Source: Chryseobacterium sp. Leaf405 | Lineage (GTDB): Bacteria; Bacteroidota; Bacteroidia; Flavobacteriales; Weeksellaceae | Direction of reading: 5' to 3' | NCBI RefSeq assembly: GCF_001425355.1 | Contig: NZ_LMQN01000001.1 | Span: forward strand, 124,490-188,489 | DNA: 64,000 bases | In this document: piece by piece, positions 10,056-18,321 of the stretch | Position numbering within the stretch: the first letter of the stretch is position 1 | How the letters are laid out: each line of letters starts with the position of its first letter | Program-made: the position numbers and the translations under genes | Notes under the pieces: generated by a model | The model's database searches: none | The model's input: only the letters and a program-made list of their open reading frames with translations | Told to the model about the DNA's origin: nothing

Positions 10056-10805
10056 TTATTTTACATTCAATTTTGAAATTGCATCCTGAATTCCTCCACC
10101 AGCAACGGTAAAAAATGATGGGCCAGCCAATAAAATAAGTTTTTTCAGCTTTAATTCATCTGAAAAACTTTTACTTTTTAAATAAGACTGTGCACGATAC
10201 GCATCAAACGCTCCCAAGACTACATTTTCTGCTACCAAAGCAGTCGGAGAATCGATTCCTGCATCTTTTAAGTCACTTGCGAAAGAAGCGGTTGTTACCT
10301 GTAATTTCAATGCTTCTCTCATTGCCACACTTCCTACTTCTTTCATTAAGTCTGCGTCAAAAGAATTTCTGTCTCCCAATCCGATTAACAATAATTTTTT
10401 TGAAGATAAACTCCCTTTTGGAGGAGAAATTAATAAAGTTTCCAATGCATGCCCCTGGAATTTCCCGCTTTTTCTGACATCGGTAATAATTCCTTTTAAA
10501 GCTTCATCAAGATGAACCATTCCGTTCAAATCTTTGGGAAGCGCAGGCGGATGGAAAATATCACCGTCTGTATATTCGAAAACACAGGCAATCTGTAAAT
10601 CTGCCACTGCGGCGGAAGGTCCCTGTACTAAACCAACGATGGAAACGCCGTCAACAGTTCCCCAGTTTTTGGTGGTTCCGACTGCCGTTTTTGTTTCAGC
10701 CGTTGCAGTCTGTGCTGAAACGAAATTAGTTACTGAAGTTGTTAAAACAAATGCAGTAAGCATTGCTTTAGACCAGTTAAAATATTTTGAAATTGAATGT
10801 TGCAT
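10056..10805 (-). CDS. secreted protein with M17 (leucyl aminopeptidase) N-terminal domain only
   Basis: 249 residues with a signal peptide (cleavage near SAQTATAE). The rest resembles the N-terminal, non-catalytic macrodomain-like part of M17 leucyl aminopeptidases, including LLLIGLGDRNSFDADLMKEVG. The catalytic metal-binding half of M17 enzymes is absent: the protein ends at IQDAISKLNVK where that domain would begin. Peptidase activity is therefore not expected. It may bind a ligand or act as a regulator, but this is inference. It is 23 bp after the alginate-export-type porin gene and 6 bp before the amidohydrolase. Confidence 0.78.
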   Translation of the reverse strand: MQHSISKYFNWSKAMLTAFVLTTSVTNFVSAQTATAETKTAVGTTKNWGTVDGVSIVGLVQGPSAAVADLQIACVFEYTDGDIFHPPALPKDLNGMVHLDEALKGIITDVRKSGKFQGHALETLLISPPKGSLSSKKLLLIGLGDRNSFDADLMKEVGSVAMREALKLQVTTASFASDLKDAGIDSPTALVAENVVLGAFDAYRAQSYLKSKSFSDELKLKKLILLAGPSFFTVAGGGIQDAISKLNVK

Positions 10806-10828
10806 AATAAATGATTTTAGATTGATGA

Positions 10829-12217
10829 TTAAAATTTGAATCCTAAACGGATGTTATAAAAGACACCACTTTTCGCATTAGGAATAATATCTTCGATAAA
10901 TTCGCCTTTCTGGAAATACTGAATTCCGCTCACCAGAGAGATAAATTTGCTGAAACTGTATGTAAAATTGGTTAGATAGGCAGTTCCGATATATCTTTTG
11001 TCTGAGCTGCTTCCAGGACGGTTTAATACTCCGCTTGGTCGGTAAACCCCGTCGTTCAGGGAATATCTCCAGTTGAAAACAACATCGACCTGCATTTTCA
11101 GTTTTGACGTTAAATCCAATGTCGCATAAGGATGAATATCTATTAAATTGACGGGTCCAACCTGCGGACTGAAGCCAAAATATCCACCTTTCGGGTACAA
11201 CGGATTGAAGGTATTAAGCTTCCCGTCTTCTTTGGATTTGTCCCCGGAAATGTAATCGTTTCGAAGATTGATGCTCGGCTTGAATTTTACATTTTCAAAT
11301 AAATATCCGATGTCTACAGAACCTGTCCACGCTGAAATATCTTCATTCCCAAACGTTCCGAACTGATACGCAGCTTCAAGATTATAGATAAATCCGCCAC
11401 CGTATTTCCACAGTCTTCCACCGATAGTGTGGCGTTTTTCTGTGGCAGTTCCTACTTCAAAAACAGATTCGTCTCTGCGGATTCCGATGTAATACAAATC
11501 GAGATTTCCGGCTTTTGGGATAATAATTTTTGAGTAAGCACCCCAAAGATTGAGCTGTTTTGAAATTGTATTATCGAAAACTCCCGTATTGATGCTATCT
11601 GCCATCATTGCGAAAGCATCCACCGAAACATTTTTGTACGAATACATCGCTTTGGCTCCGGTAAATGAAAGCCTTGCGTTTGGACCTTCTCTCACAGAAA
11701 TTAATCTTCCCGAACCGTAATCCAGTTCTTGCCGACCCACTCTGAAGGTTAGTTTTTGTTCTGGTTTATTAATCACATTGGCATCAATAAATAGATTCTG
11801 AACGCTCAATTGGTCTTCATCAATTCCCCTCGAACCGTTTTTTCTTCCGTTTTGTAACGCACTTCTGACTTGTGAAAACACCCGAATATTTTTTCCCAAA
11901 TGTAAATCCACGTGAACATCATACCGTTGCAGAAAGAAGTTGTTGTGACCGATATTGAGCCTGCCCCAATCTTCGTTGTTGAAATCCACATATTCAAACC
12001 GGGCTTCGCCACCGAAAGACAGATAGACATCTTTCTTTTTATTGAGCGGAAGAAATTTAACCTTATTATAAAAAGTATCAGCAGAATCTTTTAAATATTC
12101 ATAATTTTCATCGTAACGCAGAAGTTTAAAACTTTGAGCCAATAAATTTTCAGAACACATAAAAATTAAGAGAACGATAATTTTTAAAAACGATATGGAA
12201 TGTGCAGATTTCAACAT
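10829..12217 (-). CDS. outer-membrane beta-barrel, alginate export (AlgE-like) family
   Basis: 462 residues with a signal peptide (SENLLAQS). The mature part has alternating beta-strand pattern, many aromatic residues, and a C-terminal strand ending in phenylalanine (NIRLGFKF), as in outer-membrane barrels. Segments such as VGRQELDYGSGRLISVREG resemble the alginate export family, which forms outer-membrane channels for anionic or small organic substrates. In the operon it could be the entry channel for the compound that the neighbouring hydrolases act on. The spacings to the genes before and after are 13 and 23 bp. Confidence 0.83.
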   Translation of the reverse strand: MLKSAHSISFLKIIVLLIFMCSENLLAQSFKLLRYDENYEYLKDSADTFYNKVKFLPLNKKKDVYLSFGGEARFEYVDFNNEDWGRLNIGHNNFFLQRYDVHVDLHLGKNIRVFSQVRSALQNGRKNGSRGIDEDQLSVQNLFIDANVINKPEQKLTFRVGRQELDYGSGRLISVREGPNARLSFTGAKAMYSYKNVSVDAFAMMADSINTGVFDNTISKQLNLWGAYSKIIIPKAGNLDLYYIGIRRDESVFEVGTATEKRHTIGGRLWKYGGGFIYNLEAAYQFGTFGNEDISAWTGSVDIGYLFENVKFKPSINLRNDYISGDKSKEDGKLNTFNPLYPKGGYFGFSPQVGPVNLIDIHPYATLDLTSKLKMQVDVVFNWRYSLNDGVYRPSGVLNRPGSSSDKRYIGTAYLTNFTYSFSKFISLVSGIQYFQKGEFIEDIIPNAKSGVFYNIRLGFKF

Positions 12218-12230
12218 TGAAAATTTTAGA

Positions 12231-12863
12231 TTAATGTTTGATCATTTTGTGAGCATAGTGAATACCCAGCCCGTAAGAACTGCCGTACTTTTTCATCAAA
12301 TCAGTTACTGCAACATACGTTTCCTGACGTGCCCAATCTCTCTGTAATTCTAAAATATACTGAATGGATGTCATTGGTTTTACCCCGGCATGAATCATTC
12401 TCTGGATAGCTCTTTCGTGTGCTTCATCGCTCACATCGCCGCAGGCATCGGTGATAACGTACACATCATAATTTTCTTCCAAAGCAGACAAAGCAGGTCC
12501 AACGATACAAACGCCCGTCCATAATCCTGCGAAAACCAATTTTTGTTTCTGTGTTCCTACAATAGTCTTGTAAGCATTTTCGTCTTCCCACGTGTTCATT
12601 GTCGTTCTGTCGATATAGTTTGAAGTTGCCATCGGATACGCTTCCTCAATTTCCGGGAAAACGGGTCCTGAGAAACTTTCTTCAGCAACAGTTGTTACAA
12701 CGGTCGGAACATTAAATATTTTGGAAGCCCCACAGATTACGGCAACGTTGTTGCGCAGTTCATTCATCGAAATGCTTTTTGTTGCAAATGCCATTTGACC
12801 TTCAAAATCAATTAATACAAGTGCATGGTTATCCGGAGATAATAATTTTGGTGATGGTTTCAT
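12231..12863 (-). CDS. isochorismatase-family hydrolase (YcaC-like)
   Basis: A 210-residue cysteine hydrolase. The catalytic Asp is seen in ALVLIDFEGQMAF and the nucleophilic Cys in LWTGVCIVGPAL, with the VITDACGDVSDEAHERAI helix after it, as in YcaC-type proteins. The physiological substrates of this subgroup are mostly unknown. The gene lies between an exported alpha/beta hydrolase and the barrel gene, in a tight series. No signal peptide is visible, so it acts in the cytoplasm. Confidence 0.9.
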   Translation of the reverse strand: MKPSPKLLSPDNHALVLIDFEGQMAFATKSISMNELRNNVAVICGASKIFNVPTVVTTVAEESFSGPVFPEIEEAYPMATSNYIDRTTMNTWEDENAYKTIVGTQKQKLVFAGLWTGVCIVGPALSALEENYDVYVITDACGDVSDEAHERAIQRMIHAGVKPMTSIQYILELQRDWARQETYVAVTDLMKKYGSSYGLGIHYAHKMIKH

Positions 12864-12902
12864 AAAAGTTTTATTTTATTGTTAATTTTTAGTTTGAAGA
12901 AA

Positions 12903-13814
12903 TTATTGTTTTAGAAATTTTAAAAATTCTTCGTTGAATTTGTCTTTTTCTTCAATAAATAATGCGTGCCCGCTGTTTTCAAAAGGAATTAATTTTGAAC
13001 CTTTGATCGCTTTATTCATTTGTTCAGCTAGCGCATAAGCAACGATCCTATCCTGTTTTGCCTGCATAATAAGAGTAGGAATTTTTATTTTCGGTAAATC
13101 ACCTCTCAAATCTTCGTCTCTTAAAGCGATTAATGCCTGTTCCATTGCATAGGCAGATGACTGCATTTCGATTCCTCCTAACCACGCTCCGATTCCCGCC
13201 GGAACTGAAGTTGCAGATAAAACGAATCTTTCTCCGATGGTGTTCAGTAATCCCGGTCTGTCTACGCTCACACGGTCTACCCAGTTGGTGATTTCTTCTT
13301 TTGTGAATAACGGATATGGATAATCCGGTTTTTTAGTGTGAACTGGTGCTGCAGCTGCGAATAGTGCTAATTTGCTGACGTGTGCAGCGTTGTATTTTGC
13401 CACATAATGTAAAGCGATTGCACCGCCCATTGAATGTCCGCCCAATGTTGCATCTTTGATATCTAATTTGTCTAACACCGTTTTGATGTCGGAAGCAAAC
13501 TGGTCATAATCATATTTTCCATAAGGTTTGTCTGACTGTCCGAATCCTCTCAAAGTGATTGCGATAACACGGTAACCTGCTTTTACCAAAGGAAGATATT
13601 GGTATTCCCAGGAAGCGTCATTTAAAGGATATCCGTGGATTAAAACAACAGGTTTGCCTTCACCAAGGTCGATAACGTGAAGTTTTACATTAGGCTCTAC
13701 TTCGATGTATTCTGCTCTCGCTTTTGTAGATTTCGCAGTAGTTTGTGCGTTGATATTGGTAAAGAATATGGCTGATAATAAAACCGCAGTTCCAAGAATT
13801 GATTTTAGTTTCAT
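12903..13814 (-). CDS. exported alpha/beta hydrolase
   Basis: 303 residues with a signal peptide (ends near TNINAQTTAKS). Alpha/beta hydrolase fold: oxyanion region VVLIHGYPLNDASWEYQ, nucleophile elbow GGHSMGGAI (Ser near 128), and a C-terminal ENSGHALFIEE histidine. The pattern matches non-heme chloroperoxidase/esterase-like hydrolases. Export separates it from the cytoplasmic hydrolase at 14402-15223, so the operon may handle related esters or lactones in both compartments; this is inference. Spacing to the next gene is 39 bp. Confidence 0.88.
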   Translation of the reverse strand: MKLKSILGTAVLLSAIFFTNINAQTTAKSTKARAEYIEVEPNVKLHVIDLGEGKPVVLIHGYPLNDASWEYQYLPLVKAGYRVIAITLRGFGQSDKPYGKYDYDQFASDIKTVLDKLDIKDATLGGHSMGGAIALHYVAKYNAAHVSKLALFAAAAPVHTKKPDYPYPLFTKEEITNWVDRVSVDRPGLLNTIGERFVLSATSVPAGIGAWLGGIEMQSSAYAMEQALIALRDEDLRGDLPKIKIPTLIMQAKQDRIVAYALAEQMNKAIKGSKLIPFENSGHALFIEEKDKFNEEFLKFLKQ

Positions 13815-13888
13815 AATTGATGATATTTCAAGGTTGATTTTGACAGATGTTTCCTAAAAAAATGTCGGATGATTAGTTTTTATAAAAT

Positions 13889-14374
13889 TTATCTTTTCAG
13901 CAAATATTTATGCTGACCTTCCAGTACAAGTTCAGATTTTTGGTTGTAAACAGTCACTTTGGTAGTAACGACTCCCTTATCTCCTTGTGGAGTTAAATCG
14001 GTAATGGTCAATGAAGAATACAGAGTATCTCCGGAATGAACTTCCTTTAAAAAATTACACGACAATTCTAAAAAAGCAATGAAAACATTTCCGAAATAAT
14101 GCGGAAGCAACGTTGCCCCAGGCGCAGTGAATGCTAAAACCTGTAAACCGTGAACCACAGGCGCTTCGTGACCAAATCTCTTGGCATATTCTGCATCGTA
14201 ATGAATCGGGTGATTATCACATGAAACCGTTTGAAAAGCTGAAGCGTGTGCATCAGTAAGAGTTCTGCTTGGTGCGCGAAATACTTCTCCCACAACCAAT
14301 TCATCAAAAGTGCGGGCCTTTACTATCGCAAAATCTTCAGGATTGAATGCTGATGTTGAATTTGAGTTTTCCAT
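13889..14374 (-). CDS. MaoC-like hot-dog fold dehydratase
   Basis: 161 residues. The hydratase-2 signature is visible as FQTVSCDNHPIHYDAEYAKR followed by APVVHGLQVLAF, with the Asp-x-x-x-x-His arrangement used for catalysis in MaoC and R-specific enoyl hydratases. Length is typical of single-domain members. These enzymes hydrate or dehydrate acyl thioesters; here the substrate is unknown. It follows the first alpha/beta hydrolase by 27 bp and precedes the exported hydrolase by 74 bp, so it is part of the same gene series. Confidence 0.88.
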   Translation of the reverse strand: MENSNSTSAFNPEDFAIVKARTFDELVVGEVFRAPSRTLTDAHASAFQTVSCDNHPIHYDAEYAKRFGHEAPVVHGLQVLAFTAPGATLLPHYFGNVFIAFLELSCNFLKEVHSGDTLYSSLTITDLTPQGDKGVVTTKVTVYNQKSELVLEGQHKYLLKR

Positions 14375-14401
14375 AAGTTTTTAGATTTGATAGAAAAGTT
14401 A

Positions 14402-15223
14402 TTATTCAGCAATAAACTCCAAAAGATCTTTATTAATCGTTTCATGCTCTGTAGTTGGCATTCCGTGAGGGAAACCGGGATACGTGATGATTTTTCCGTT
14501 TTTCAGTAATTTGATAGATTTTCTACCTGCATTATCGATCGGAACAATCTGATCATCTTCACCATGCATTACCAAAACAGGAATATCCACAGCTTTTAAA
14601 TCTTCCGTTAAATCGGTCTCAGAAAAGGCCTTGATCCCGTCATAATGTGCTACAATTCCACCCATCATTCCCTGTCTCCACCAGTTTTTCTGTACACCTT
14701 CTTTTACAGTCGCACCTTCTCTATTGTACCCGTAAAAAGGGAATGTTAAATCGATATAAAACTGGTTTCTGTTATTTAAAGTCTGCTCTCTGATGCCATC
14801 GAAAACTTCCATCGGAACACCATCCGGATTTGTTTCACTTTTTACCATTACCGGCGGAACTGCACTGATTAAAACTGCTTTTTTCGCTCTTCCGTTAGCA
14901 TATTTATTGACATATCTTATTACTTCACCACCACCTGTTGAGTGACCGATGTGAACTACATCTTTCAGGTCTAAAAATTCTACCAACTCAGCCGCATCAG
15001 AAGCGTACTGTTCGATGGTATGGTTGTAAATATCCTGGCTGGATCTACCGTGACCTCTTCTGTCATGCGTCACAACTCTGTAACCTCTCTGCAAGAAGAA
15101 AATGACCTGCGCATCCCAATCGTCTGATGATAAAGGCCATCCGTGGTGAAACATCAATACCGGTCCTTTTCCTTGATCTTTGTAAAAAATTTCTGTTCCG
15201 TCTTTTAATGTAAGTGTACTCAT
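14402..15223 (-). CDS. alpha/beta hydrolase (non-heme chloroperoxidase-like), complete copy
   Basis: 273 residues, no signal peptide. Oxyanion segment VLMFHHGWPLSSDDWD, nucleophile elbow GHSTGGGEVIRY (Ser near 99), acid in VMHGEDDQIVP, and histidine in FPHGMPTTEH. This is the arrangement of cofactor-free haloperoxidase/esterase-type hydrolases. It is the first gene of the minus-strand series. Its C-terminal half is a near-identical inverted duplicate of the fragment at 1-357. The ATG at 15223 is preceded by a ~300-bp intergenic region likely to hold the promoter, but no convincing promoter motif was found there. Confidence 0.92.
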   Translation of the reverse strand: MSTLTLKDGTEIFYKDQGKGPVLMFHHGWPLSSDDWDAQVIFFLQRGYRVVTHDRRGHGRSSQDIYNHTIEQYASDAAELVEFLDLKDVVHIGHSTGGGEVIRYVNKYANGRAKKAVLISAVPPVMVKSETNPDGVPMEVFDGIREQTLNNRNQFYIDLTFPFYGYNREGATVKEGVQKNWWRQGMMGGIVAHYDGIKAFSETDLTEDLKAVDIPVLVMHGEDDQIVPIDNAGRKSIKLLKNGKIITYPGFPHGMPTTEHETINKDLLEFIAE

Positions 15224-15460
15224 TTTGTTAAATTTTTAATGTTGGATTAATGATTAAAATCAAAACATTAATTGCCAAAAACAGCCCGAAACAAATAAAC
15301 AATTGAATATCAAACAATTAAATACAAAACGAAAGAATTGAAATTTACGAAATACCGTAATTTTATGATTCCATTATTTAGAATTATATAAAAGACAAGT
15401 AATCTTTATCGTAAAGTATAAATCTTCATGAATAAATATCAGATGATTTTACAGCAAAAT

Positions 15461-15491
15461 AAAAGAGAGACCTTAAAAAAGTCTCTCTTTT
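15461..15491 (-). terminator. rho-independent terminator in the 15224-15531 gap
   Basis: An 11-bp perfect stem (AAAAGAGAGAC at 15461-15471 and its complement at 15481-15491) with a 9-nt A-rich loop. In the minus direction it lies ~40 bp after the SDR stop codon, so it most probably ends that transcript. The rest of the 308-bp gap is AT-rich upstream sequence of the hydrolase series, with nothing else recognised. Confidence 0.8.
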
Positions 15492-15531
15492 GTATTTATA
15501 GATTATAATTAATTAATTAATTTTCAAATAT

Positions 15532-16284
15532 TTAACCATTAATAATTAAACCACCGTTGGGATGAAGAACCTGTCCGGTAATCTGTGCGGCATCGTCGCT
15601 TGCTAAAAACAGGAAATTTGTTGCAATTTCTTCCGGTGTAGCATTTCTTTCGAAAGGAGGTTTGTTAGAATCTTCTTTTTCATCACCGAATGTTTCTTCC
15701 GTTAAAGGAGTTGCCACAGGTCCCGGAGCCACAGCATTTACACGAATTCCTTTAGGTTTTGCCTGCAATGCCAGCGAACGTGTAAAAGAAACAATTGCTC
15801 CTTTTGTTGCAGAATAATCTAATAGCTCTTCATGACCTTGATACGCAGTGGCAGAGGTTGTATTGATAATTGAACTTCCCTGTTTTAAATATGGAAAAAC
15901 AACTTTCGTTAGAAGAATCATTCCTATAATATTAGAATCAAACGTTTTTCTGATATTTTCTTCTTCCAGTTCTTCAATACTTTTTGCGGGAAACTGAACT
16001 CCTGCATTGTTGATTAAAATATCAATTCCTCCAAATTCAGAAACAACTTTTTGTACAGTCTGTTTACAAAATTCAAAGTCATTAATATCACCTTTAAAAA
16101 TAATAGATTTTCTCCCTAAATTTTCAATTTCTGTTTTTGTTTTTTCTGCATCTTCATCATCAGAATAGTAAATGATTGCAATATTTGCTCCTTCTTTCGC
16201 TAAAAGTAAAGCAGCTGCACGACCAATTCCGCTGTCTGCTCCGGTGATAAGAACAGACTTATTTTCTAATTTCAATTTCATCAT
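15532..16284 (-). CDS. SDR family NAD(P)-dependent oxidoreductase
   Basis: A 250-residue classical short-chain dehydrogenase. The cofactor motif is GADSGIGRAAA near residue 15, NNAG lies near 92, and the catalytic pair is YSATKGAI (Tyr-x-x-x-Lys) near 155. The C-terminal GQVLHPNGGLIING is typical of the group. Similar proteins are often annotated as general stress-type SDRs (YhdF/YhxC-like). The substrate cannot be read from sequence. It is followed by a strong terminator, and its upstream neighbour (CinA-like) lies 49 bp away on the same strand. Confidence 0.92.
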   Translation of the reverse strand: MMKLKLENKSVLITGADSGIGRAAALLLAKEGANIAIIYYSDDEDAEKTKTEIENLGRKSIIFKGDINDFEFCKQTVQKVVSEFGGIDILINNAGVQFPAKSIEELEEENIRKTFDSNIIGMILLTKVVFPYLKQGSSIINTTSATAYQGHEELLDYSATKGAIVSFTRSLALQAKPKGIRVNAVAPGPVATPLTEETFGDEKEDSNKPPFERNATPEEIATNFLFLASDDAAQITGQVLHPNGGLIING

Positions 16285-16333
16285 ATTTAAGATTTTTACA
16301 GCTTTTTGTATTCTGTATCGACTTGATTTGTTT

Positions 16334-16834
16334 TTATTTTAATATTAATAGTTGATTAATTTCACTCTTAAAACATCCCAAAATGAATTCCGTATAATAT
16401 AACTGTGCATTCAGGGCTTGGGTTTTAGGGTGAAGTTCCAATTTTTTGGTTAGAATAACTTCCCCTTTATAAGCGAAAGAAAAATAAGCAAAAATCTTAT
16501 ACGATGAGTTCCGGATCGGTGTACAATACCCTGTTGTGGAGATCGACCAATCGGTATTGAATAATTTTGCAACATTCAGAGCCATCGTTTCTGCGATATT
16601 TTCTGATACGCAGTCGCAATCTTCCGCCTCTGTTTTTTCAACATTCAGCAGTCGTACTTTTTCGGGTAATGTGTAAACAGTCATTCCGCCTTTATAAAAT
16701 AAAGAAGCGTTGGGCATTTGGGAAAAAGCTAATTGCAGGCAGCCTGAAGTAACACTTTCTACAACGGAAATGCTCTCGCCCGTCGTCATTAACGACTGGC
16801 TGATATATTCCAGAAGGTTTTTTTGAAATTCCAT
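16334..16834 (-). CDS. CinA C-terminal domain protein (nicotinamide-nucleotide amidase-like)
   Basis: 166 residues with the CinA C-terminal fold: SISVVESVTSGCLQLAFSQ near the N-terminus, then FYKGGMTVYTLPEKVRLL and SISTTGYCTP. The family's stand-alone members deamidate nicotinamide mononucleotide in pyridine-nucleotide recycling. This copy departs from the canonical E-S-x-T-x-G substrate loop pattern slightly (VESVTSGCL), so activity is probable but not certain. It lies upstream of the SDR gene on the same strand. Confidence 0.82.
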   Translation of the reverse strand: MEFQKNLLEYISQSLMTTGESISVVESVTSGCLQLAFSQMPNASLFYKGGMTVYTLPEKVRLLNVEKTEAEDCDCVSENIAETMALNVAKLFNTDWSISTTGYCTPIRNSSYKIFAYFSFAYKGEVILTKKLELHPKTQALNAQLYYTEFILGCFKSEINQLLILK

Positions 16835-17037
16835 AATTTTTATATTTGGTGTGTGGTAAAAATTTAGTCTAAAACTGTTATCGAAAACAGTATTTATCCT
16901 GTAATCAAAATATAAGCCGAAAACATCTAACTTTACACCAAATTTACGATTCTCCTCTTAGCTTTTATATGACTGTACTCATAGAACAGATTATTACCTA
17001 TTAGGAATTATAAGATTCTTAATAAAGTTATGTAATT

Positions 17038-17074
17038 CTCCAAAGTATTTTTACAGTTTCAAAATACTCTGGAG
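17038..17074 (-). terminator. terminator after the metal-efflux operon
   Basis: Inverted repeat with 14-nt arms, 17038-17051 and 17061-17074 (13/14 paired, CTCCAAAGTATTTT against CTCCAGAGTATTTT), with a 9-nt loop. It lies 10 bp beyond the stop of the adaptor gene at 17084, read in the minus direction. Confidence 0.75.
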
Positions 17075-17083
17075 ATATTTATT

Positions 17084-18319
17084 TTAATGCTCATGCTCTC
17101 CTGAATTCGTTAGTTTTGCATTCACAAAAAATGCCCCTTTTACTACAATTTTTGCGTCCTGAGCAATTGGAGAAACAGAAGTTATTGCCGTGTAACCCAT
17201 ATCAGAAGCACCTTTTACGATTTCAATCTTTTCAAAATTTACTGTTTTAGAATTTTCCTTAGTTTCTTTGTTTTGATTTTCTTCGTGATGTTCCTCCGCC
17301 TTTTTATGGGTCTGAACAAAAAAATAATATTTTCCATCGGCTTCCACAATCGCTTCGTCAGGAATGGCTGTCGTCGTACTTTTATCCAGACTCACAATTC
17401 CGGTAATGTTCATCCCATCAATTAAACCTATTTTATTTCCTGTAACGTTAGCGTGAACGGAAATTGTTTTGCTTTCATTTTCAAAGGATGAACCGATACT
17501 GTAAATTTTCGCATCATATTCTGTTTCAGGATTATTGGTAAGTTTAAAATGAACGATTTGCCCTACTTTCATTTTGGGTAAATCTTTCTCAAAAACCTGT
17601 AAATCAAGATGAATCGATTGGTTATCAATAATATCCAAAACCGGAGACGAAACATCTACATAACTTCCAATCTGTGCATTGATATTGCTGACTGTTCCAC
17701 TAATCGGCGACGTAATCACCAAACCTGAACGTAAATTTCCATTCGTAACTTTCCCAGGACTAATTCCCATTAATTGTAATTGTCTTTGCAAAGAAGCCCG
17801 CTGAGTTCTCAAACTTTTCAGCTCTGCATCAGCGCTTTGAAGATTCTTTTTCGCTCCTGCATCATTATCAAACAACTCTTTCTGTCTTCTGAATTCCTGT
17901 TCTGCAAAAGAAATTCTGCTGTTGACCGTTAAATATTGCTCCTGAACCTGAATATATTCCGGATTATTAATGGTTGCCAAAATCTGACCCTTTTTTACAA
18001 AATCTCCAATCTGAACTTTAATCGTTTGTATAACACCACCATACAACGAAGTTACGGTAGCTTTTTTGTTGTTGGGAACTCTCAATAAACCGTTGGCTTT
18101 GATGGTTGAAGTCAGTTCTTTCATTTCTATATTTCCCAACGTTACACCAACCGATTTCATTTGTTCTTTGGTCAATTCCGCAATAGTTTGTGGCGTTTCA
18201 TCGTGATTCTCTTCTGCTTGTTCCGTTCTAATTTCATCTTGTGGTTCTTCTTTTTTTCCACAGTTTATGAGAAAAAGTGAGATGAATACTAACGAAATGA
18301 TTTTATATTTGATTTGCAT
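17084..18319 (-). CDS. RND efflux periplasmic adaptor (CusB/CzcB family)
   Basis: A 411-residue membrane-fusion protein. The lipoprotein-type signal is INCGKKEE, with the acceptor Cys near residue 21. Next come a barrel-sandwich half (GGVIQTIKVQIGDFVKKGQILATI), an alpha-helical hairpin of about 90 residues, and the second lipoyl half (VITSPISGTVSNINAQIGSYV). A His/Glu-rich insert near the C-terminus (KKAEEHHEENQNKE) and the terminal GEHEH could bind metal. The gene starts 2 bp after the stop of the pump gene, so the two are co-translated. Together they form the inner-membrane and periplasmic parts of a heavy-metal exporter. Confidence 0.93.
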   Translation of the reverse strand: MQIKYKIISLVFISLFLINCGKKEEPQDEIRTEQAEENHDETPQTIAELTKEQMKSVGVTLGNIEMKELTSTIKANGLLRVPNNKKATVTSLYGGVIQTIKVQIGDFVKKGQILATINNPEYIQVQEQYLTVNSRISFAEQEFRRQKELFDNDAGAKKNLQSADAELKSLRTQRASLQRQLQLMGISPGKVTNGNLRSGLVITSPISGTVSNINAQIGSYVDVSSPVLDIIDNQSIHLDLQVFEKDLPKMKVGQIVHFKLTNNPETEYDAKIYSIGSSFENESKTISVHANVTGNKIGLIDGMNITGIVSLDKSTTTAIPDEAIVEADGKYYFFVQTHKKAEEHHEENQNKETKENSKTVNFEKIEIVKGASDMGYTAITSVSPIAQDAKIVVKGAFFVNAKLTNSGEHEH

Positions 18320-18321
18320 TT

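Noticed and set aside
10056..10805. Active leucyl aminopeptidase
   Set aside because: The metal-binding and catalytic C-terminal half of M17 enzymes is absent.
15224..15420. Possible -24/-12 (sigma-54) promoter before the hydrolase series, around TTGGCA on the minus strand near 15270
   Set aside because: The GG is present but the GC of the -12 element is not at the right distance; TTTTGAT is found instead of TTGCA.
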